A stretch of 64,000 bases of DNA from the NCBI RefSeq assembly GCF_000980875.1, contig NZ_LAYO01000106.1:42135-106134 (forward strand), in the 5' to 3' direction. Positions within the stretch are counted from its first letter, which is position 1. Each line of letters opens with the position of its first letter. Both the position numbers and the translations under genes were made by a program. Source of the stretch: Leucobacter sp. Ag1. GTDB lineage: Bacteria; Actinomycetota; Actinomycetes; Actinomycetales; Microbacteriaceae. A model generated the notes under the pieces. The model saw only the letters and a program-made list of their open reading frames with translations. It was not told the origin of the DNA and ran no database searches. Shown piece after piece: positions 42,433 through 51,163 of the stretch.

Positions 42433-43209
42433 TCAGGCGCCGACGAGCTCTGCACTCCGGGTGTTGTTCGTCGCATCGACATCGCCGGGCAGATCCAAGA
42501 TGGTGGAGGTGATGCTTCCGCTGTAGCTGGGATCGATGTCTGCGGCAATCGTCGCGGGGGCGTCGCCGGGCTTGAGCGCCTGGTTGGTCCGACAGGTCAC
42601 CACGAGGGTCTCCGTGAAGGCTCCCCCCGTGTTCAGCGTCGTGGGCAGCGGCGACGGATCGCAGGTGAGACGGGGGTCCACCGTCCAGGTCGCGGTTCCC
42701 ACGCCGCCCCCGTACACGTTGTTCTTGATCGTGAACTCGACGACCGACCCCGCAGGCACGGCGGCGGTCGAAGCGGCGCTCGGGCCGAATGATCCGGTGT
42801 ACGTGATCGACTGCACGCCGAGGTCGTCAACCGAATTGGTCAGGTCCGCCGCCACCTCGCCGTCGAGCACGGTCGGCTTCGGCGTCGGCGTCGGAGTCGG
42901 CTCCGGGGTGGGCGTCGGAGTGGGGGTGGGCGTCGGCTCCGGCGTCGGCGCGGGCGTCGGTGCAGGCGTCGGTGCTGCTGTCTGAACCTTTGCCGGGGGA
43001 CAGGGGGAAGCCGCAACCGCCGGCTGGGCGGCAAGGCCCGTCAAGGTCGCCGCGCCGACCAGAATCGCGGTCAGTGCGAGAGCTCCCTGAACGGCGCGCG
43101 GTGCCCTTCTGCGCAACACCAATGCCGTGCCGAGCACGAGGGCCGCAGCCCCCGCGATCAGAAGAAGGAGATTCGGTTCGCTCCCCGTCTCCGCCAGTAC
43201 ACAGTCCAT
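42433..43209 (-). CDS. secreted Pro/Thr-stalk protein with N-terminal LAETG-TM module
   Basis: A 258-residue protein. The N-terminus is MDCVLAETG, a hydrophobic helix (NLLLLIAGAAALVLGTALVL) and RRRAPR: a sortase-type signal placed at the wrong end. A second helix follows (GALALTAILVGAATLTGLAA) ending in QPAVAAS, a good signal-peptidase site. The mature part starts with an Ala/Pro/Thr/Glu repeat stalk (about 75-110) and a beta-sandwich resembling DUF11-like repeats (VQSITYTGSFGPSAAS, FTETLVVTCRTNQALKPGD). GGAGGGGCGTGTCGT before the ATG supports this start. The protein at 51164 has the same N-terminal plan. Confidence 0.8.
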   Translation of the reverse strand: MDCVLAETGSEPNLLLLIAGAAALVLGTALVLRRRAPRAVQGALALTAILVGAATLTGLAAQPAVAASPCPPAKVQTAAPTPAPTPAPTPEPTPTPTPTPTPEPTPTPTPKPTVLDGEVAADLTNSVDDLGVQSITYTGSFGPSAASTAAVPAGSVVEFTIKNNVYGGGVGTATWTVDPRLTCDPSPLPTTLNTGGAFTETLVVTCRTNQALKPGDAPATIAADIDPSYSGSITSTILDLPGDVDATNNTRSAELVGA

Positions 43210-43551
43210 ACGACACGCCCCTCCAGGAACAGATTTTCAAGAGAAAGAGTTGGCCGCATGCTGACGAGCATCATGCGACCCGCCGCAGGCAGCGGCACCC
43301 AGCAGAGGTACTCGTCGGAGCGACCTCTGGCAGGACCGACTTGTCGCACCGGGCGGTGGGTTCGTCCATTCTCCCCAGATGGATGACCCCGTCGCGCCTT
43401 GCGTTCGAGAGCAAGGAGCGCCTCATTATTTCATTCATCGTGGTCGACGGTGTCGCGCCGATCGCAAGCCGACTTCAGTGGGGCGTTCCTCGAACTGCGT
43501 GACGCGTTGGCCGATCGAATCGGCGGCCCCGATGACAAACCCGGTACAGCA
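43210..43551. other. 342-base gap without a confident gene
   Basis: It contains the control region of the leftward surface-protein gene. A short open stretch near 43470-43550 encodes FSGAFLELRDALADRIGGPD, which reads like a piece of real protein, but it has no start or family match. It lies beside a tRNA gene, so it may be a remnant of an old insertion. Confidence 0.45.
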
Positions 43552-43577
43552 GAAAACCCCCGCCGAAGCGGGGGTCT
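43552..43577 (-). terminator. terminator of the tRNA-Lys gene
   Basis: On the minus strand ACCCCCGC-TTCG-GCGGGGGT is followed by TTTCT, a compact intrinsic terminator beginning 18 bases past the tRNA 3' end. Confidence 0.85.
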
Positions 43578-43594
43578 CTGGCCCTCATGAGGAG

Positions 43595-43667
43595 TGGGCC
43601 CGGCGGGGCTCGAACCCGCGACCCGCGGATTAAAAGTCCGATGCTCTGCCAACTGAGCTACAGGCCC
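43595..43667 (-). tRNA. tRNA-Lys (anticodon UUU)
   Basis: The minus strand reads GGGCCTGTAGCTCAGTTGG at the 5' end (acceptor and D arm), an anticodon arm with CGGACTTTTAATCCG (anticodon TTT), and the T arm CGCGGGTTCGAGCCCCGC, closing with CGGGCCC plus discriminator A. The acceptor pairs over 7 bp with one G-U. CCA is not encoded. Length is 73. Confidence 0.96.
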
Positions 43668-43769
43668 GGAACCAACTTACCCGGTCGGGGCCGCCGAGTC
43701 ATATCGGGTGAGGGAGTGGCGGGAGGCGGGTGATGCGGCCCTTCCCGGTCCACCCCTACACTCGGCAGC

Positions 43770-44231
43770 ATGACCGACTCCATCGCCGTTCCGTCGCCCT
43801 GGGGCGACCTCATCCGCGCGTCGACGATGCTCACCACCGGCGAGGTGCTGCTGCACGACTGGGTCACCTCGAAGCCGGATCCGAGCTCCGCAGACGGCGG
43901 ATCGGGTGCGCCCGAGATCATGGTGCGCACGACGGAGCCGGGGGCGGTCGCCGCGCTGGTTCCGCGGATCGCCGCGTTGCTGGGGCGCCCGGAGACCGTG
44001 CGGCGGGCGACGGACGCCGTCGTGACCGAGTTCAGCGAGGAGGATCCCACCGCGGAGGAGCTCGCCGAGGCCGCCGAGGACCTCCTGCTGCAGGCCGTCG
44101 AGGCGTGGCCGGACGGCGACGTGGTGCTGCACCTCGAGGATTCCTGCGAGGAGCACTTCGCCCCGGGCTACTGGCCGGCGGTCCGGTTCGACTCCGCCGG
44201 CGCGATCGTGGAGGTCACGGTCGAGGCGTGA
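43770..44231 (+). CDS. hypothetical protein (153 aa)
   Basis: A 153-residue soluble, acidic protein with no motif that I recognise. It has the codon pattern of a real gene. Segments such as WGDLIRASTMLTTGEVLLHD and GYWPAVRFDSAGAIVEVTVE suggest an alpha/beta fold with beta strands near the C-terminus, and the middle (EEDPTAEELAEAAEDLLLQA) is helical. It is divergent from tRNA-Lys and followed by a small membrane protein. A single-gene unit is likely. Confidence 0.7.
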   Translation: MTDSIAVPSPWGDLIRASTMLTTGEVLLHDWVTSKPDPSSADGGSGAPEIMVRTTEPGAVAALVPRIAALLGRPETVRRATDAVVTEFSEEDPTAEELAEAAEDLLLQAVEAWPDGDVVLHLEDSCEEHFAPGYWPAVRFDSAGAIVEVTVEA

Positions 44232-44361
44232 CGGGCCCTCGGCGCGCCAGCGGCGGGGAGGCAGCCTCGAGATGTCATTTCCAGACCCCTGTCAGCATAT
44301 GATCGACTGGCGCCCGACGCTCGCGGCGCACCCCCCATCATCGAACGAATTGGTATCCGCT

Positions 44362-44712
44362 ATGTCGTATCCGCAGCAGCCCGTCGATCCGAGCCAGCCC
44401 CAGGCCCAGCAGCCGGCCCAGGCGCCGCTCCCGCAGCAGCCCTACCAGCCGCCGCGGGCTCCCCAGAAGAAGGCCATCACGGCGATGCGCCAGGGCGTCA
44501 TCTCGATCATCACGGGCGGCGTCTCGCTCTTCCTCTTCCCGGCGATCCTCGGCACGATCGGTTTCATCGTCGGCATCTCGGCCATCGTGCTCTCGATCAA
44601 GGAGATGAACGCGGGGGCGAAGAATCCGGCGCCGCTGATCCTCGGGATCCTCGGCACCATCATGGGCGGGTTCGGAGTCGGGGCGGCGCTCCTGCTCCAG
44701 TTCGCCCGATAG
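44362..44712 (+). CDS. small DUF4190-like membrane protein
   Basis: A 116-residue protein from ATG 44362. Residues 1-40 are Gln/Pro-rich (QPQAQQPAQAPLPQQP). Two hydrophobic helices follow (GVISIITGGVSLFLFPAILG, then FIVGISAIVLSI and APLILGILGTIMGGFGVG). This layout, a Pro/Gln-rich cytoplasmic tail plus two helices, is typical of DUF4190-type proteins common in actinobacteria. Function is unknown. The ribosome site is weak; an upstream ATG at 44272 is open in frame but adds an unlikely segment. Confidence 0.72.
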   Translation: MSYPQQPVDPSQPQAQQPAQAPLPQQPYQPPRAPQKKAITAMRQGVISIITGGVSLFLFPAILGTIGFIVGISAIVLSIKEMNAGAKNPAPLILGILGTIMGGFGVGAALLLQFAR

Positions 44713-44782
44713 GGCCCGCGGTGCCGGTGATCCGGTACTCGGGGCCGATCCGCGAGATCAGATTCGCCCCTAGCGTCGAAGG

Positions 44783-45460
44783 GTGACCGTGCAGATCCCT
44801 TCGACCCGAACGACCCGAGCGCGCCGAGCGCTGACCGCCGCCGCTGCGCTCGCCCTCGCCGCTGCGCTGGCGATCATCTGGGCGGGGCGGCTCCTCATCG
44901 AGCGACCCGTCTACGTCAGCGAGCTGGGGGCGGAGGAGCCGACTGCCCGGTGGTTCAAGTACGCCCTGCTGCTGATCGTGTTCGGGGGTCTGGTCGTCGC
45001 CTGGTCGGCGAGGGGCGTCCGCCTGCGGCGATGGGACGCGATGCTCCTGCGGCCGGCGGCGCTACTCGCGATATCCTCCGCCTGCTTCTTCGTCGCCTCC
45101 CAGGAGCCCTGCACTTCCGGGTGCCCGATCCCGTTCGCGGACGAGATCCGCTGGCAGGATCTCGTGCACACGTCCTCGGCGGTGGTCGCCTTCGGGGCCG
45201 CGGCGCAGGCGATGCACGCCGTCGCGGGCAGCGACGCGGACCGGTCCCTGCGACACGGATCGCTGGCGGCCGCCGGCTCGGTGGCGGTGATCGCCGCGAC
45301 CGGGGGGATCTTCTCGCTGCTGCGGTTCCGCACCGACATCGGTGGCCTTCTCGAGTTCGTCGCGACCTCGATCGGGGTGCTCTGGCTGCTGTGGTTCGGG
45401 CTGCGGATTCAGTCGCGTTCCGGCCACAGGCGCTCGACCGCGTCGAGCACGTCGGCGTAG
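44783..45460 (+). CDS. DUF998-type integral membrane protein
   Basis: A 225-residue protein from GTG 44783 with six helices. Features such as QDLVHTSSAVVAFGAAAQAM and GSVAVIAATGGIFSLLRFRT, with the conserved HTSS after a polar loop (CPIPFADEIRW), match the DUF998/frag1-like architecture. Role unknown. Its last 52 bases overlap the convergent TetR gene. Confidence 0.75.
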   Translation: MTVQIPSTRTTRARRALTAAAALALAAALAIIWAGRLLIERPVYVSELGAEEPTARWFKYALLLIVFGGLVVAWSARGVRLRRWDAMLLRPAALLAISSACFFVASQEPCTSGCPIPFADEIRWQDLVHTSSAVVAFGAAAQAMHAVAGSDADRSLRHGSLAAAGSVAVIAATGGIFSLLRFRTDIGGLLEFVATSIGVLWLLWFGLRIQSRSGHRRSTASSTSA

Positions 45461-45957
45461 ACGGCGTCGGGGTCCACTGCGGGCGGAGCGACGCAGGCGA
45501 ACTCGAGGCTGACCGCTCCGTGCACGTGCGCCCACACCGTGAGGGCGGCGGCGAGCGGGTCCTCGGCTCCGCGCGCGGCGAGGGCGGCGATCAGCGGATC
45601 GAGAGCGTCCATCGCGCCCTCGCCCTCGTAGGAGGCGAGTGCGCCGCCGAACATGAGGCGGTAGAGCGAAGGGTGCTCGTGCGCCCAGGCGCGGTAGGCC
45701 AGGCCGAGCGCGTGCAGCCCGCCGGGTTCGGCTGCCCGCTGCGCGGACGCGAACGACGCGAAGCCGTCGGCGATGACCGCGCCCAGCAGCTCGTCCTTGC
45801 CGCCGAAGAGCGCGTACACCGCCGAGGTCGACGTGCCCGCGGTTCGTGCGACCTCGCGCAGCGAGACGCGATCCGGGCCGTCGGCGGCGACCGAATCGGC
45901 GGTGGCGGCCAGCAGTCGTGCGCGCGTGGCCTCGTCGTAGCTGGTGGGTCTGGACAT
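45409..45957 (-). CDS. TetR-family transcriptional regulator
   Basis: A 182-residue TetR protein. The DNA-binding domain is DEATRARLLAATADSVAADG, then VSLREVARTAGTSTSAVYAL with FGGKDELLGAVI. The C-terminal domain (LHALGLAYRAWAHEHPSLYR, MFGGALASY) is of the TetR_C_33-like type. It is divergent from a DUF4188 gene; a dyad TGTTATATAACA sits between them. It likely represses that gene and itself. Confidence 0.92.
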   Translation of the reverse strand: MSRPTSYDEATRARLLAATADSVAADGPDRVSLREVARTAGTSTSAVYALFGGKDELLGAVIADGFASFASAQRAAEPGGLHALGLAYRAWAHEHPSLYRLMFGGALASYEGEGAMDALDPLIAALAARGAEDPLAAALTVWAHVHGAVSLEFACVAPPAVDPDAVYADVLDAVERLWPERD

Positions 45958-45978
45958 GCTCCAATCCTAGCGTTACAT

Positions 45979-45990
45979 TGTTATATAACA
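45979..45990. promoter_or_regulatory. candidate TetR operator
   Basis: TGTTATATAACA is a perfect 12-base dyad in an otherwise GC-rich intergenic region. It is flanked by CGTTAC repeats (45971-45976 and 45992-45997). It lies 22 bases from the regulator start and 20 from the DUF4188 start. Confidence 0.6.
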
Positions 45991-46009
45991 CCGTTACGGA
46001 GGGTCGATC

Positions 46010-46486
46010 ATGAGCAACGCAGTCTTTCCCGGGCGCTACACTGCGGTCGTCGACGGCGAGACCGTCACCGTGTTCCTCATCGGCATGCGGGCCAACCGCT
46101 GGTGGCGGATCGGGCGGGTGCTGCGGGTCGCCCGCCGCATGCCGCCGATGCTGAGCCACCTGTCGACGCATCCCGACGCGGGGCTGCTCGGGTTCCAGCA
46201 GTGGCTCGGCCGCACCACGATCCTGGTGTCGTACTGGCGCAGCCCCGAGCACCTGCAGCGCTTCGCGGCCGATCGTGACGCGCCGCACCTGCAGCCCTGG
46301 CGGGACTTCCAGAAGAACTTCAGCGGCAGCGGAGACGTCGGCGTCTGGCACGAGACCTACCAGGTGCCGGCCCGCGACAGCGAGACCGTCTACAGCGACA
46401 TGCCGCTCTTCGGGCTCGCCGCCGCGACCGCGCACGCCCCGGTCGGACCGGGGACGAGTACGGCGCGGCAGCGGCTGGGGCGCTGA
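46010..46486 (+). CDS. DUF4188 domain protein (monooxygenase-like fold)
   Basis: A 158-residue protein preceded by GGAGGGTCGATC. The stretches FPGRYTAVVDGETVTVFLIG, MRANRWWRIGRVLRVARRMP and GLLGFQQWLGRTTILVSYWR followed by SPEHLQRFAADRDAPHLQPW match the DUF4188 family, which has a dimeric ABM-like fold and is related to aldoxime-dehydratase-like proteins. It is probably controlled by the divergent TetR regulator. Substrate unknown. Confidence 0.85.
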   Translation: MSNAVFPGRYTAVVDGETVTVFLIGMRANRWWRIGRVLRVARRMPPMLSHLSTHPDAGLLGFQQWLGRTTILVSYWRSPEHLQRFAADRDAPHLQPWRDFQKNFSGSGDVGVWHETYQVPARDSETVYSDMPLFGLAAATAHAPVGPGTSTARQRLGR

Positions 46487-46488
46487 GA

Positions 46489-47088
46489 CTATCCCTGCAC
46501 CGCGGCGAAGCGGCGCTGCACGTCCTCCCAGTTGACGATGTTCCAGAACGCGTTCACGTAGTCGGCCCGCACGTTCGCGTAGTCGAGGTAGTAGGCGTGC
46601 TCCCAGACGTCGAGCTGCAGCAGCGGCGTGACGCCCATGGGGGCGTTGCCCTGCTGGTCGAAGAGCTGGAAGATCACCGGCCGCTTGCCGAGCTCGTCCC
46701 ACGCGAGCACCGACCAGCCGGATCCCTGCACGCCGAGCGCGGTCGCCGTGAAATGAGCACGGAACCGCTCGATCGATCCGAAGTGCTCGCCGAGCGCCTC
46801 GGCGAGGGCGCCCTCGGGATCGCCGCCGCCGTTCGGCGACAGGTTCTCCCAGAAGATGCTGTGGTTGAGGTGCCCGCCGAGGTTGAACGCGAGGTCCTTC
46901 TCGAGCTTGTTGACGTTCGCCAGGTCGCCGCTCTCGCGGGCGTCGGCGAGCTGCGCGAGCGCGGTGTTCGCGCCGGTCACGTAGGCCTGGTGGTGCTTGG
47001 AGTGGTGCAGTTCCATGATCCGCGCCGAGATGTGCGGCTCGAGGGCGCTGTAGTCGTAGGGCAGGTCGGGGAGGGTGTATTCGGGCAT
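46489..47088 (-). CDS. sodA: superoxide dismutase, Mn/Fe type
   Basis: A 199-residue SOD. The metal ligands are visible: His in [17 protein letters not shown], His in [19 protein letters not shown], and Asp plus His in [12 protein letters not shown]. The N-terminus [18 protein letters not shown] is canonical. It converts superoxide to hydrogen peroxide and oxygen in the cytoplasm. It is on the same strand as the SoxR-controlled redox operon just upstream, which fits a local oxidative-stress group, though it has its own 68-base gap. Confidence 0.97.
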   Translation of the reverse strand: MPEYTLPDLPYDYSALEPHISARIMELHHSKHHQAYVTGANTALAQLADARESGDLANVNKLEKDLAFNLGGHLNHSIFWENLSPNGGGDPEGALAEALGEHFGSIERFRAHFTATALGVQGSGWSVLAWDELGKRPVIFQLFDQQGNAPMGVTPLLQLDVWEHAYYLDYANVRADYVNAFWNIVNWEDVQRRFAAVQG

Positions 47089-47156
47089 TGCGATTCCTTT
47101 TCTGTCGACCGCGACAGGTGGCCGCGGTGGGTCGGGGTGCGCGTCGGACGCGCGGG

Positions 47157-47663
47157 TCAGAGCACCGATCCGGCGTTTCGGAAGGTGCGATCGAGATAGA
47201 TCATCGGCTCGGTCACCGGTACCGGATCCCCGGTGAGGATCTCGACCACCTCCGCGACGACGAGCATCGAGGAACCGACCGGGACCTGCTGGAGGCTGCG
47301 GCTGCGGAGCGCGACCCGGGCGCTCCCGAGGTGGGGTTCGCCGGTGTCGAGCGTGCGCCAGCCCTGCGCGGCGGTGAAACGCTCGCCGCCGGTCACCGCG
47401 AACTCCCGGGCGAGCGACGCGTGCCGGGCGTCGAGGAGATGGACCAGGAACGACTCCGCCGAGAGGATCCGCCCGGCGCTGCCGGTGGTGCGCGTGACCG
47501 AGAAGACGAGGGCCGCGGGATCGACGGCGACGGAGGCGACGCTGGAGGCGGTGAGCCCGACCGGCCCGTCCGGGGTCGCCGCGGTGATGAGGGCGATACC
47601 GGCCGGATGCTCGCGGAAGGCGGCCTTGAAGTCGGTCGCGAGGTCGGTTGCGGTGCGGGTCAT
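47157..47663 (-). CDS. flavin reductase-like FMN-binding protein
   Basis: A 168-residue protein of the flavin reductase domain family: [40 protein letters not shown] and the middle [18 protein letters not shown]. It reduces or binds FMN using NAD(P)H and may serve a monooxygenase. Its ATG overlaps the FprA stop by four bases, so it is third in the ferredoxin operon behind the SoxR-type promoter. Confidence 0.9.
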   Translation of the reverse strand: MTRTATDLATDFKAAFREHPAGIALITAATPDGPVGLTASSVASVAVDPAALVFSVTRTTGSAGRILSAESFLVHLLDARHASLAREFAVTGGERFTAAQGWRTLDTGEPHLGSARVALRSRSLQQVPVGSSMLVVAEVVEILTGDPVPVTEPMIYLDRTFRNAGSVL

Positions 47664-49117
47664 CGGGCGTTCTCCAGTGCTGCTGCGGGGTCAGGGGTCG
47701 AGGGGTTCTCGTCGGGCGCCGGGCCGGACGCCGCCGCGCAACGGAGCAGCTCGGTCCGGTCGGCGATCTTGGTGCGCTCGCGTTCGCGGATCGCGCCCAG
47801 GGTCCGTTCGGCGGCGTCGATCCGCAGCCATCCCGCCCAATCGATTCGGGCGTCGAGGCGCGAGAGGAGCGCCTCGCGGTCGGCCTCGAGCACGCCTCCG
47901 ATGCCGGGCGCGGGGCGGGAACCGCCGGACTCGAGGTCGGCGAACAGGCTCGCGACGGTCTCCGCGGCGTCCGACTTGGTCGAGCCGATGAGGCCGACCG
48001 GGCCGCGGCGGATCCAGCCGGTGGCGTACAGCCCGGGGATCGGAGCGCCGCTCGGATCCAGCACGCGTCCGTCGGACTCGGGGATCCGGCCGAGCGCTTC
48101 GTCGAACGGGACGCCGGGGACCGGCGAGGAGCGGTAGCCGATGGTGCGGTAGACCGCGCCGACCTCGAGGCGGACGGTCTCGCCCGTTCCTGAGTAGCGG
48201 CCGAGCGCGTCGGGCCGCGTGCGCTCCGTCTCCACGGCGGTGACCCGATCCGGCCCGATGAGCCGCGCGGGCTGCTGCCCGAAGTGCAGGTGCACCCGCC
48301 GCGAGGCGGAGCGGTCGGCGGGATCGATCGCGGCCCATTCCCGGAGCGTCTCGACGATCAGGCGCCGCTGCGTGAACTGCGCGATCATGCGCTCGGTGTG
48401 CTCGTCGGGTCCGACCTCGGCGGGATCCACGATCACGTCGACGTCGTGCCGGGTGCCGAGCTCGCGCAGCTCCAGCGGCGAGAACCGCACGTCGGCGGGG
48501 CCGCGCCGGATCAGCAGGTGCAGATCGCGGAGCGGGTTCTGCGCGAAGGCGGTCTCGACGTGGTCGGGGATGTCGGTGTGCGCCAGGTGCTCGGCGTGGG
48601 TGATGAGCATGCGAGCGACGTCGAGCGCCACGTTGCCGGCACCGATCACCGCGACCGACTCGGCGTCGAGCGGCCACTCGGGCGCCGCGTCGGGATGGCC
48701 GTCGTACCAGGCGACGAAGTCGGCGCCGCCGAAGGATCCGGGCAGCTCGGCGCCGGGGATCCCGAGATCGGCGTCGCGGTCGGCGCCGGTGGCGAGCACG
48801 ACCGCGTCGTACGCGTCGCGGAGCTCGTCGATCGTGAGGTCCGCGCCGATCTCGACGTTGCCGTGCAGCCGGATGCCGGGATGCTCGAGCACGCGATGCA
48901 GCGCGTCCTGGATCTTCTTGATCCGGGGATGGTCGGGCGAGACCCCGTAGCGCACGAGGCCGTAGGGGGCGGGGAGCTTCTCGAACAGGTCGATGCGCGC
49001 CCCGGGGTCGCGGGCGAGGATCAGGTCGGCGGCGTAGACGCCGGCCGGGCCGGCGCCGACGACGGCGACGGCGACGGCGACGCCCGGCGCCGCCGGATCG
49101 GGGGAGGTGCTCGTCAT
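47660..49117 (-). CDS. fprA: ferredoxin-NADP+ reductase (FprA type)
   Basis: A 485-residue adrenodoxin-reductase-like enzyme. The FAD motif [20 protein letters not shown], then [20 protein letters not shown] and the NADP Rossmann motif [20 protein letters not shown] with the following [13 protein letters not shown] identify the FprA family. The C-terminal [19 protein letters not shown] is also typical. A roughly 50-residue tail after the core ([20 protein letters not shown]) is normal in actinobacteria. It passes electrons between NADPH and ferredoxin. ATG 49117 overlaps the fdxA stop (ATGA). Confidence 0.95.
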   Translation of the reverse strand: MTSTSPDPAAPGVAVAVAVVGAGPAGVYAADLILARDPGARIDLFEKLPAPYGLVRYGVSPDHPRIKKIQDALHRVLEHPGIRLHGNVEIGADLTIDELRDAYDAVVLATGADRDADLGIPGAELPGSFGGADFVAWYDGHPDAAPEWPLDAESVAVIGAGNVALDVARMLITHAEHLAHTDIPDHVETAFAQNPLRDLHLLIRRGPADVRFSPLELRELGTRHDVDVIVDPAEVGPDEHTERMIAQFTQRRLIVETLREWAAIDPADRSASRRVHLHFGQQPARLIGPDRVTAVETERTRPDALGRYSGTGETVRLEVGAVYRTIGYRSSPVPGVPFDEALGRIPESDGRVLDPSGAPIPGLYATGWIRRGPVGLIGSTKSDAAETVASLFADLESGGSRPAPGIGGVLEADREALLSRLDARIDWAGWLRIDAAERTLGAIRERERTKIADRTELLRCAAASGPAPDENPSTPDPAAALENAR

Positions 49118-49440
49118 ACCAGGGTCTCCTGCGGGGGCAGCGCGGCCACGATCGGGTGATCGCCCGGGATCGGGCCGGTGCGGGTCGCCCCGCCCGGTGC
49201 GCCGATCTCGTCGAAGAACTCGACGTTGGCCCGGTAGTAGTCGGACCAGACCTCGGGCAGGTCGTCCTCGTAGTAGATCGCCTCGACGGGGCAGACGGGC
49301 TCGCAGGCGCCGCAGTCGACGCACTCGTCGGGGTGGATGTACAGCATCCGATCCCCCTCGTAGATGCAGTCGACGGGGCACTCGTCGACGCAGGCGCGGT
49401 CCTTGAGATCCACGCACGGCAGCGCGATCACGTAGGTCAC
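49114..49440 (-). CDS. fdxA: 7Fe-8S ferredoxin
   Basis: A 108-residue ferredoxin: [20 protein letters not shown] supplies Cys for the 3Fe-4S/4Fe-4S pair and [20 protein letters not shown] completes the 4Fe-4S site. The start GTG 49440 is chosen over 49446 because AAGGAGG lies five bases upstream and the family begins TYVIA. It carries electrons between FprA and partner oxidoreductases. It heads the operon, directly behind a SoxR-type promoter. Confidence 0.95.
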   Translation of the reverse strand: MTYVIALPCVDLKDRACVDECPVDCIYEGDRMLYIHPDECVDCGACEPVCPVEAIYYEDDLPEVWSDYYRANVEFFDEIGAPGGATRTGPIPGDHPIVAALPPQETLV

Positions 49441-49490
49441 GCGCACCTCCTTCGTTCGGCATCGGGTCCCGGAATCGGCCCCGCTCCGCT

Positions 49491-49521
49491 AGGCTAAAAC
49501 CTCAAGTCGGCTTGAGGTCAA
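49491..49521 (-). promoter_or_regulatory. SoxR box and promoter for the fdxA-fprA operon
   Basis: On the minus strand: TTGACC (49521-49516), a 19-base spacer containing the dyad CCTCAA-GCCGAC-TTGAGG (49517-49500), then TAGCCT (49496-49491). It is the same design as the MFS promoter at 22933-22963, in the divergent gap with soxR. Confidence 0.9.
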
Positions 49522-49537
49522 ATCGAAGGGGTGGGCG

Positions 49538-49996
49538 ATGGTCGCGGAGCGCATGCACAGTCCCGAGGAGCTGCTGAGCGTCGGCGAGATGAGCCGGCGC
49601 ACCGGCGTGCCGGTCTCCTCGCTGCACTACTACGAGGGGCTCGGTCTGATCGCCTCGCAGCGCACCGCGGGCAACCAGCGCCGGTATCCGCGCCACATGC
49701 TGCGCCGCGTCGCGCTCATCTCGGTGGCGAAGCGGCTCGGGATCCCGCTCGACGACGTGCGCGACGCCTTCGCGGACGTGCCGCTCTCGACCATGCCGAG
49801 CCACGAGGACTGGCAGCGGGCCTCGCGCCAGTGGAAGAAGACGCTCGAGCAGCGCCGACGGGGGATCGAGCGGCTCGAGCAGGAGCTGACCGGCTGCATC
49901 GGTTGCGGCTGCCTGTCGATGAAGGCCTGCAATCTGCTGAACCCCGACGACGAGCTCGGCGAGACCGGCACCGGCGCGCGACGGGTTCCGGTGTAG
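49538..49996 (+). CDS. soxR: redox-sensitive MerR-family activator SoxR
   Basis: A 152-residue MerR protein. The winged helix is LLSVGEMSRRTGVPVSSLHY followed by YEGLGLIASQRTAGNQRRYP. A dimerisation helix follows and then C120-IG-C123-G-C125-LSMKA-C131, the CxxCxCx5C ligand set of the SoxR [2Fe-2S] cluster. It senses redox-active compounds and activates genes with overlong promoters. Two such promoters lie in this window, one directly adjacent and one at 22933, both on the opposite strand. ATG 49538 follows GAAGGGGTGGGCG. Confidence 0.97.
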   Translation: MVAERMHSPEELLSVGEMSRRTGVPVSSLHYYEGLGLIASQRTAGNQRRYPRHMLRRVALISVAKRLGIPLDDVRDAFADVPLSTMPSHEDWQRASRQWKKTLEQRRRGIERLEQELTGCIGCGCLSMKACNLLNPDDELGETGTGARRVPV

Positions 49997-50022
49997 GCCG
50001 AGCCGCCGATACGATCGGGGGC

Positions 50023-51060
50023 ATGGCACCGGAGCGGAGACGACAGTCGCGACCGATCATCGTCGTCGGAGCCGGGATCGTGGGCGCCGCGATCGCGAGC
50101 CACCTGGCCCGCGAGGACCGTCCCGTCGTCGTGCTCGACGGTGCTCGACCGGGCAGCGGCGCGACCCGCGACTCGTTCGCGTGGGTCGGGCTCGCGAAGA
50201 ACCGCGCCGACGTCTTCGCGGATCCGCTGCGGCAGCTCGGGGCCGAGGAGTTCGAGCGCCTCGTGCAGGACCTGCCCGAACCCGTCGGCCTGCGACGGTC
50301 GGGGGCGATCACCTGGGAGGACACGGTCGCGCAGACCCGAGCCTTCGTCGCGGCCCACCGCGCCCGCGGGCACGCGGTCGAGCTGCTGAGCGCTGCGGCC
50401 GCGCTCGAACGGGAGCCCGCGCTGCGCTGGGCGCCGGACGTCGTGGCCTGCGCACCGGACGACGGAGGGGTCGACCCCGTCGCCCTCACCCGAGCCATGC
50501 TCCGCGATGCCGAATCGCACTGCGCGGAGATCCGGCTCGAGGAGCCCGTCCGATCCGTCCTCGTCGAGGAGGGACGCGTCGTCGGCGTCGAGACCGACGC
50601 TGGCGAGGTGCGCGGCTCGACGGTCGTGCTGGCCGCCGGAACCGCGATCCCGGCGCTCGCCGCGACCGCCGGCGTGCGTGCCGAGGTCGAGAGCTCCCCG
50701 TGCGCGCTGATCCGGTTCCGGACTCCGGAGCCGCTGGTGCGCGGGATCCTCTCGACCCCGGACTTCGAGATCCGGCAGCTCGACGACACGACGCTGATCG
50801 CCGCCGAGGACGTGCCACCCGGGTTCGACGGCGACCCGCGCGAACTCGCCGAGCCGACGCTGCGCACGATCCGCGAGGAACTGCGCGGCGGGGACCGGGT
50901 CGAGCTGATCGAGGCGGTCATCGCGGATCGACCGATCCCTGCGGGCGGTCGGCTGCTCGGTTTCGCCGACGGGATCGACGGGCTCTATCTGGCCGCGGTC
51001 CACCCGGCGATCATGCTCGCGGGTGCGATCGGCGCCCGCGTCGCGCGCGATCTCGCCTGA
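50023..51060 (+). CDS. DAO-family FAD-dependent oxidoreductase
   Basis: A 345-residue flavoenzyme. The Rossmann motif is IIVVGAGIVGAAIASHLARE. The segment VLDGARPGSGATRDSFAWVG and STVVLAAGTAIPALAATAGV fit the D-amino acid oxidase/glycine oxidase group, as does the C-terminal GFADGIDGLYLAAVHPAIML. It would oxidise an amine or amino acid and reduce FAD. It begins 26 bases after soxR and may be co-transcribed. Substrate unknown. Confidence 0.9.
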   Translation: MAPERRRQSRPIIVVGAGIVGAAIASHLAREDRPVVVLDGARPGSGATRDSFAWVGLAKNRADVFADPLRQLGAEEFERLVQDLPEPVGLRRSGAITWEDTVAQTRAFVAAHRARGHAVELLSAAAALEREPALRWAPDVVACAPDDGGVDPVALTRAMLRDAESHCAEIRLEEPVRSVLVEEGRVVGVETDAGEVRGSTVVLAAGTAIPALAATAGVRAEVESSPCALIRFRTPEPLVRGILSTPDFEIRQLDDTTLIAAEDVPPGFDGDPRELAEPTLRTIREELRGGDRVELIEAVIADRPIPAGGRLLGFADGIDGLYLAAVHPAIMLAGAIGARVARDLA

Positions 51061-51163
51061 GCACTCGGGAGAGCAGCGATTTCCTGACCTCAGTTAGGAT
51101 CGTGTGAGCATCTCCCGACCCGCGCCCGCCGAAGGCGCACGCATCCCCCCTCGGAGCCCGCAC

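Noticed and set aside
42880..42975. GGCGTCGG repeats considered as a CRISPR or tandem-repeat locus
   Set aside because: They are the coding sequence of a Pro/Thr/Glu stalk in the LAETG protein.
43379..43633. 84-codon plus-strand frame ending in ARRGSNPRPAD
   Set aside because: The ending is the familiar false translation of a reverse-strand tRNA gene.
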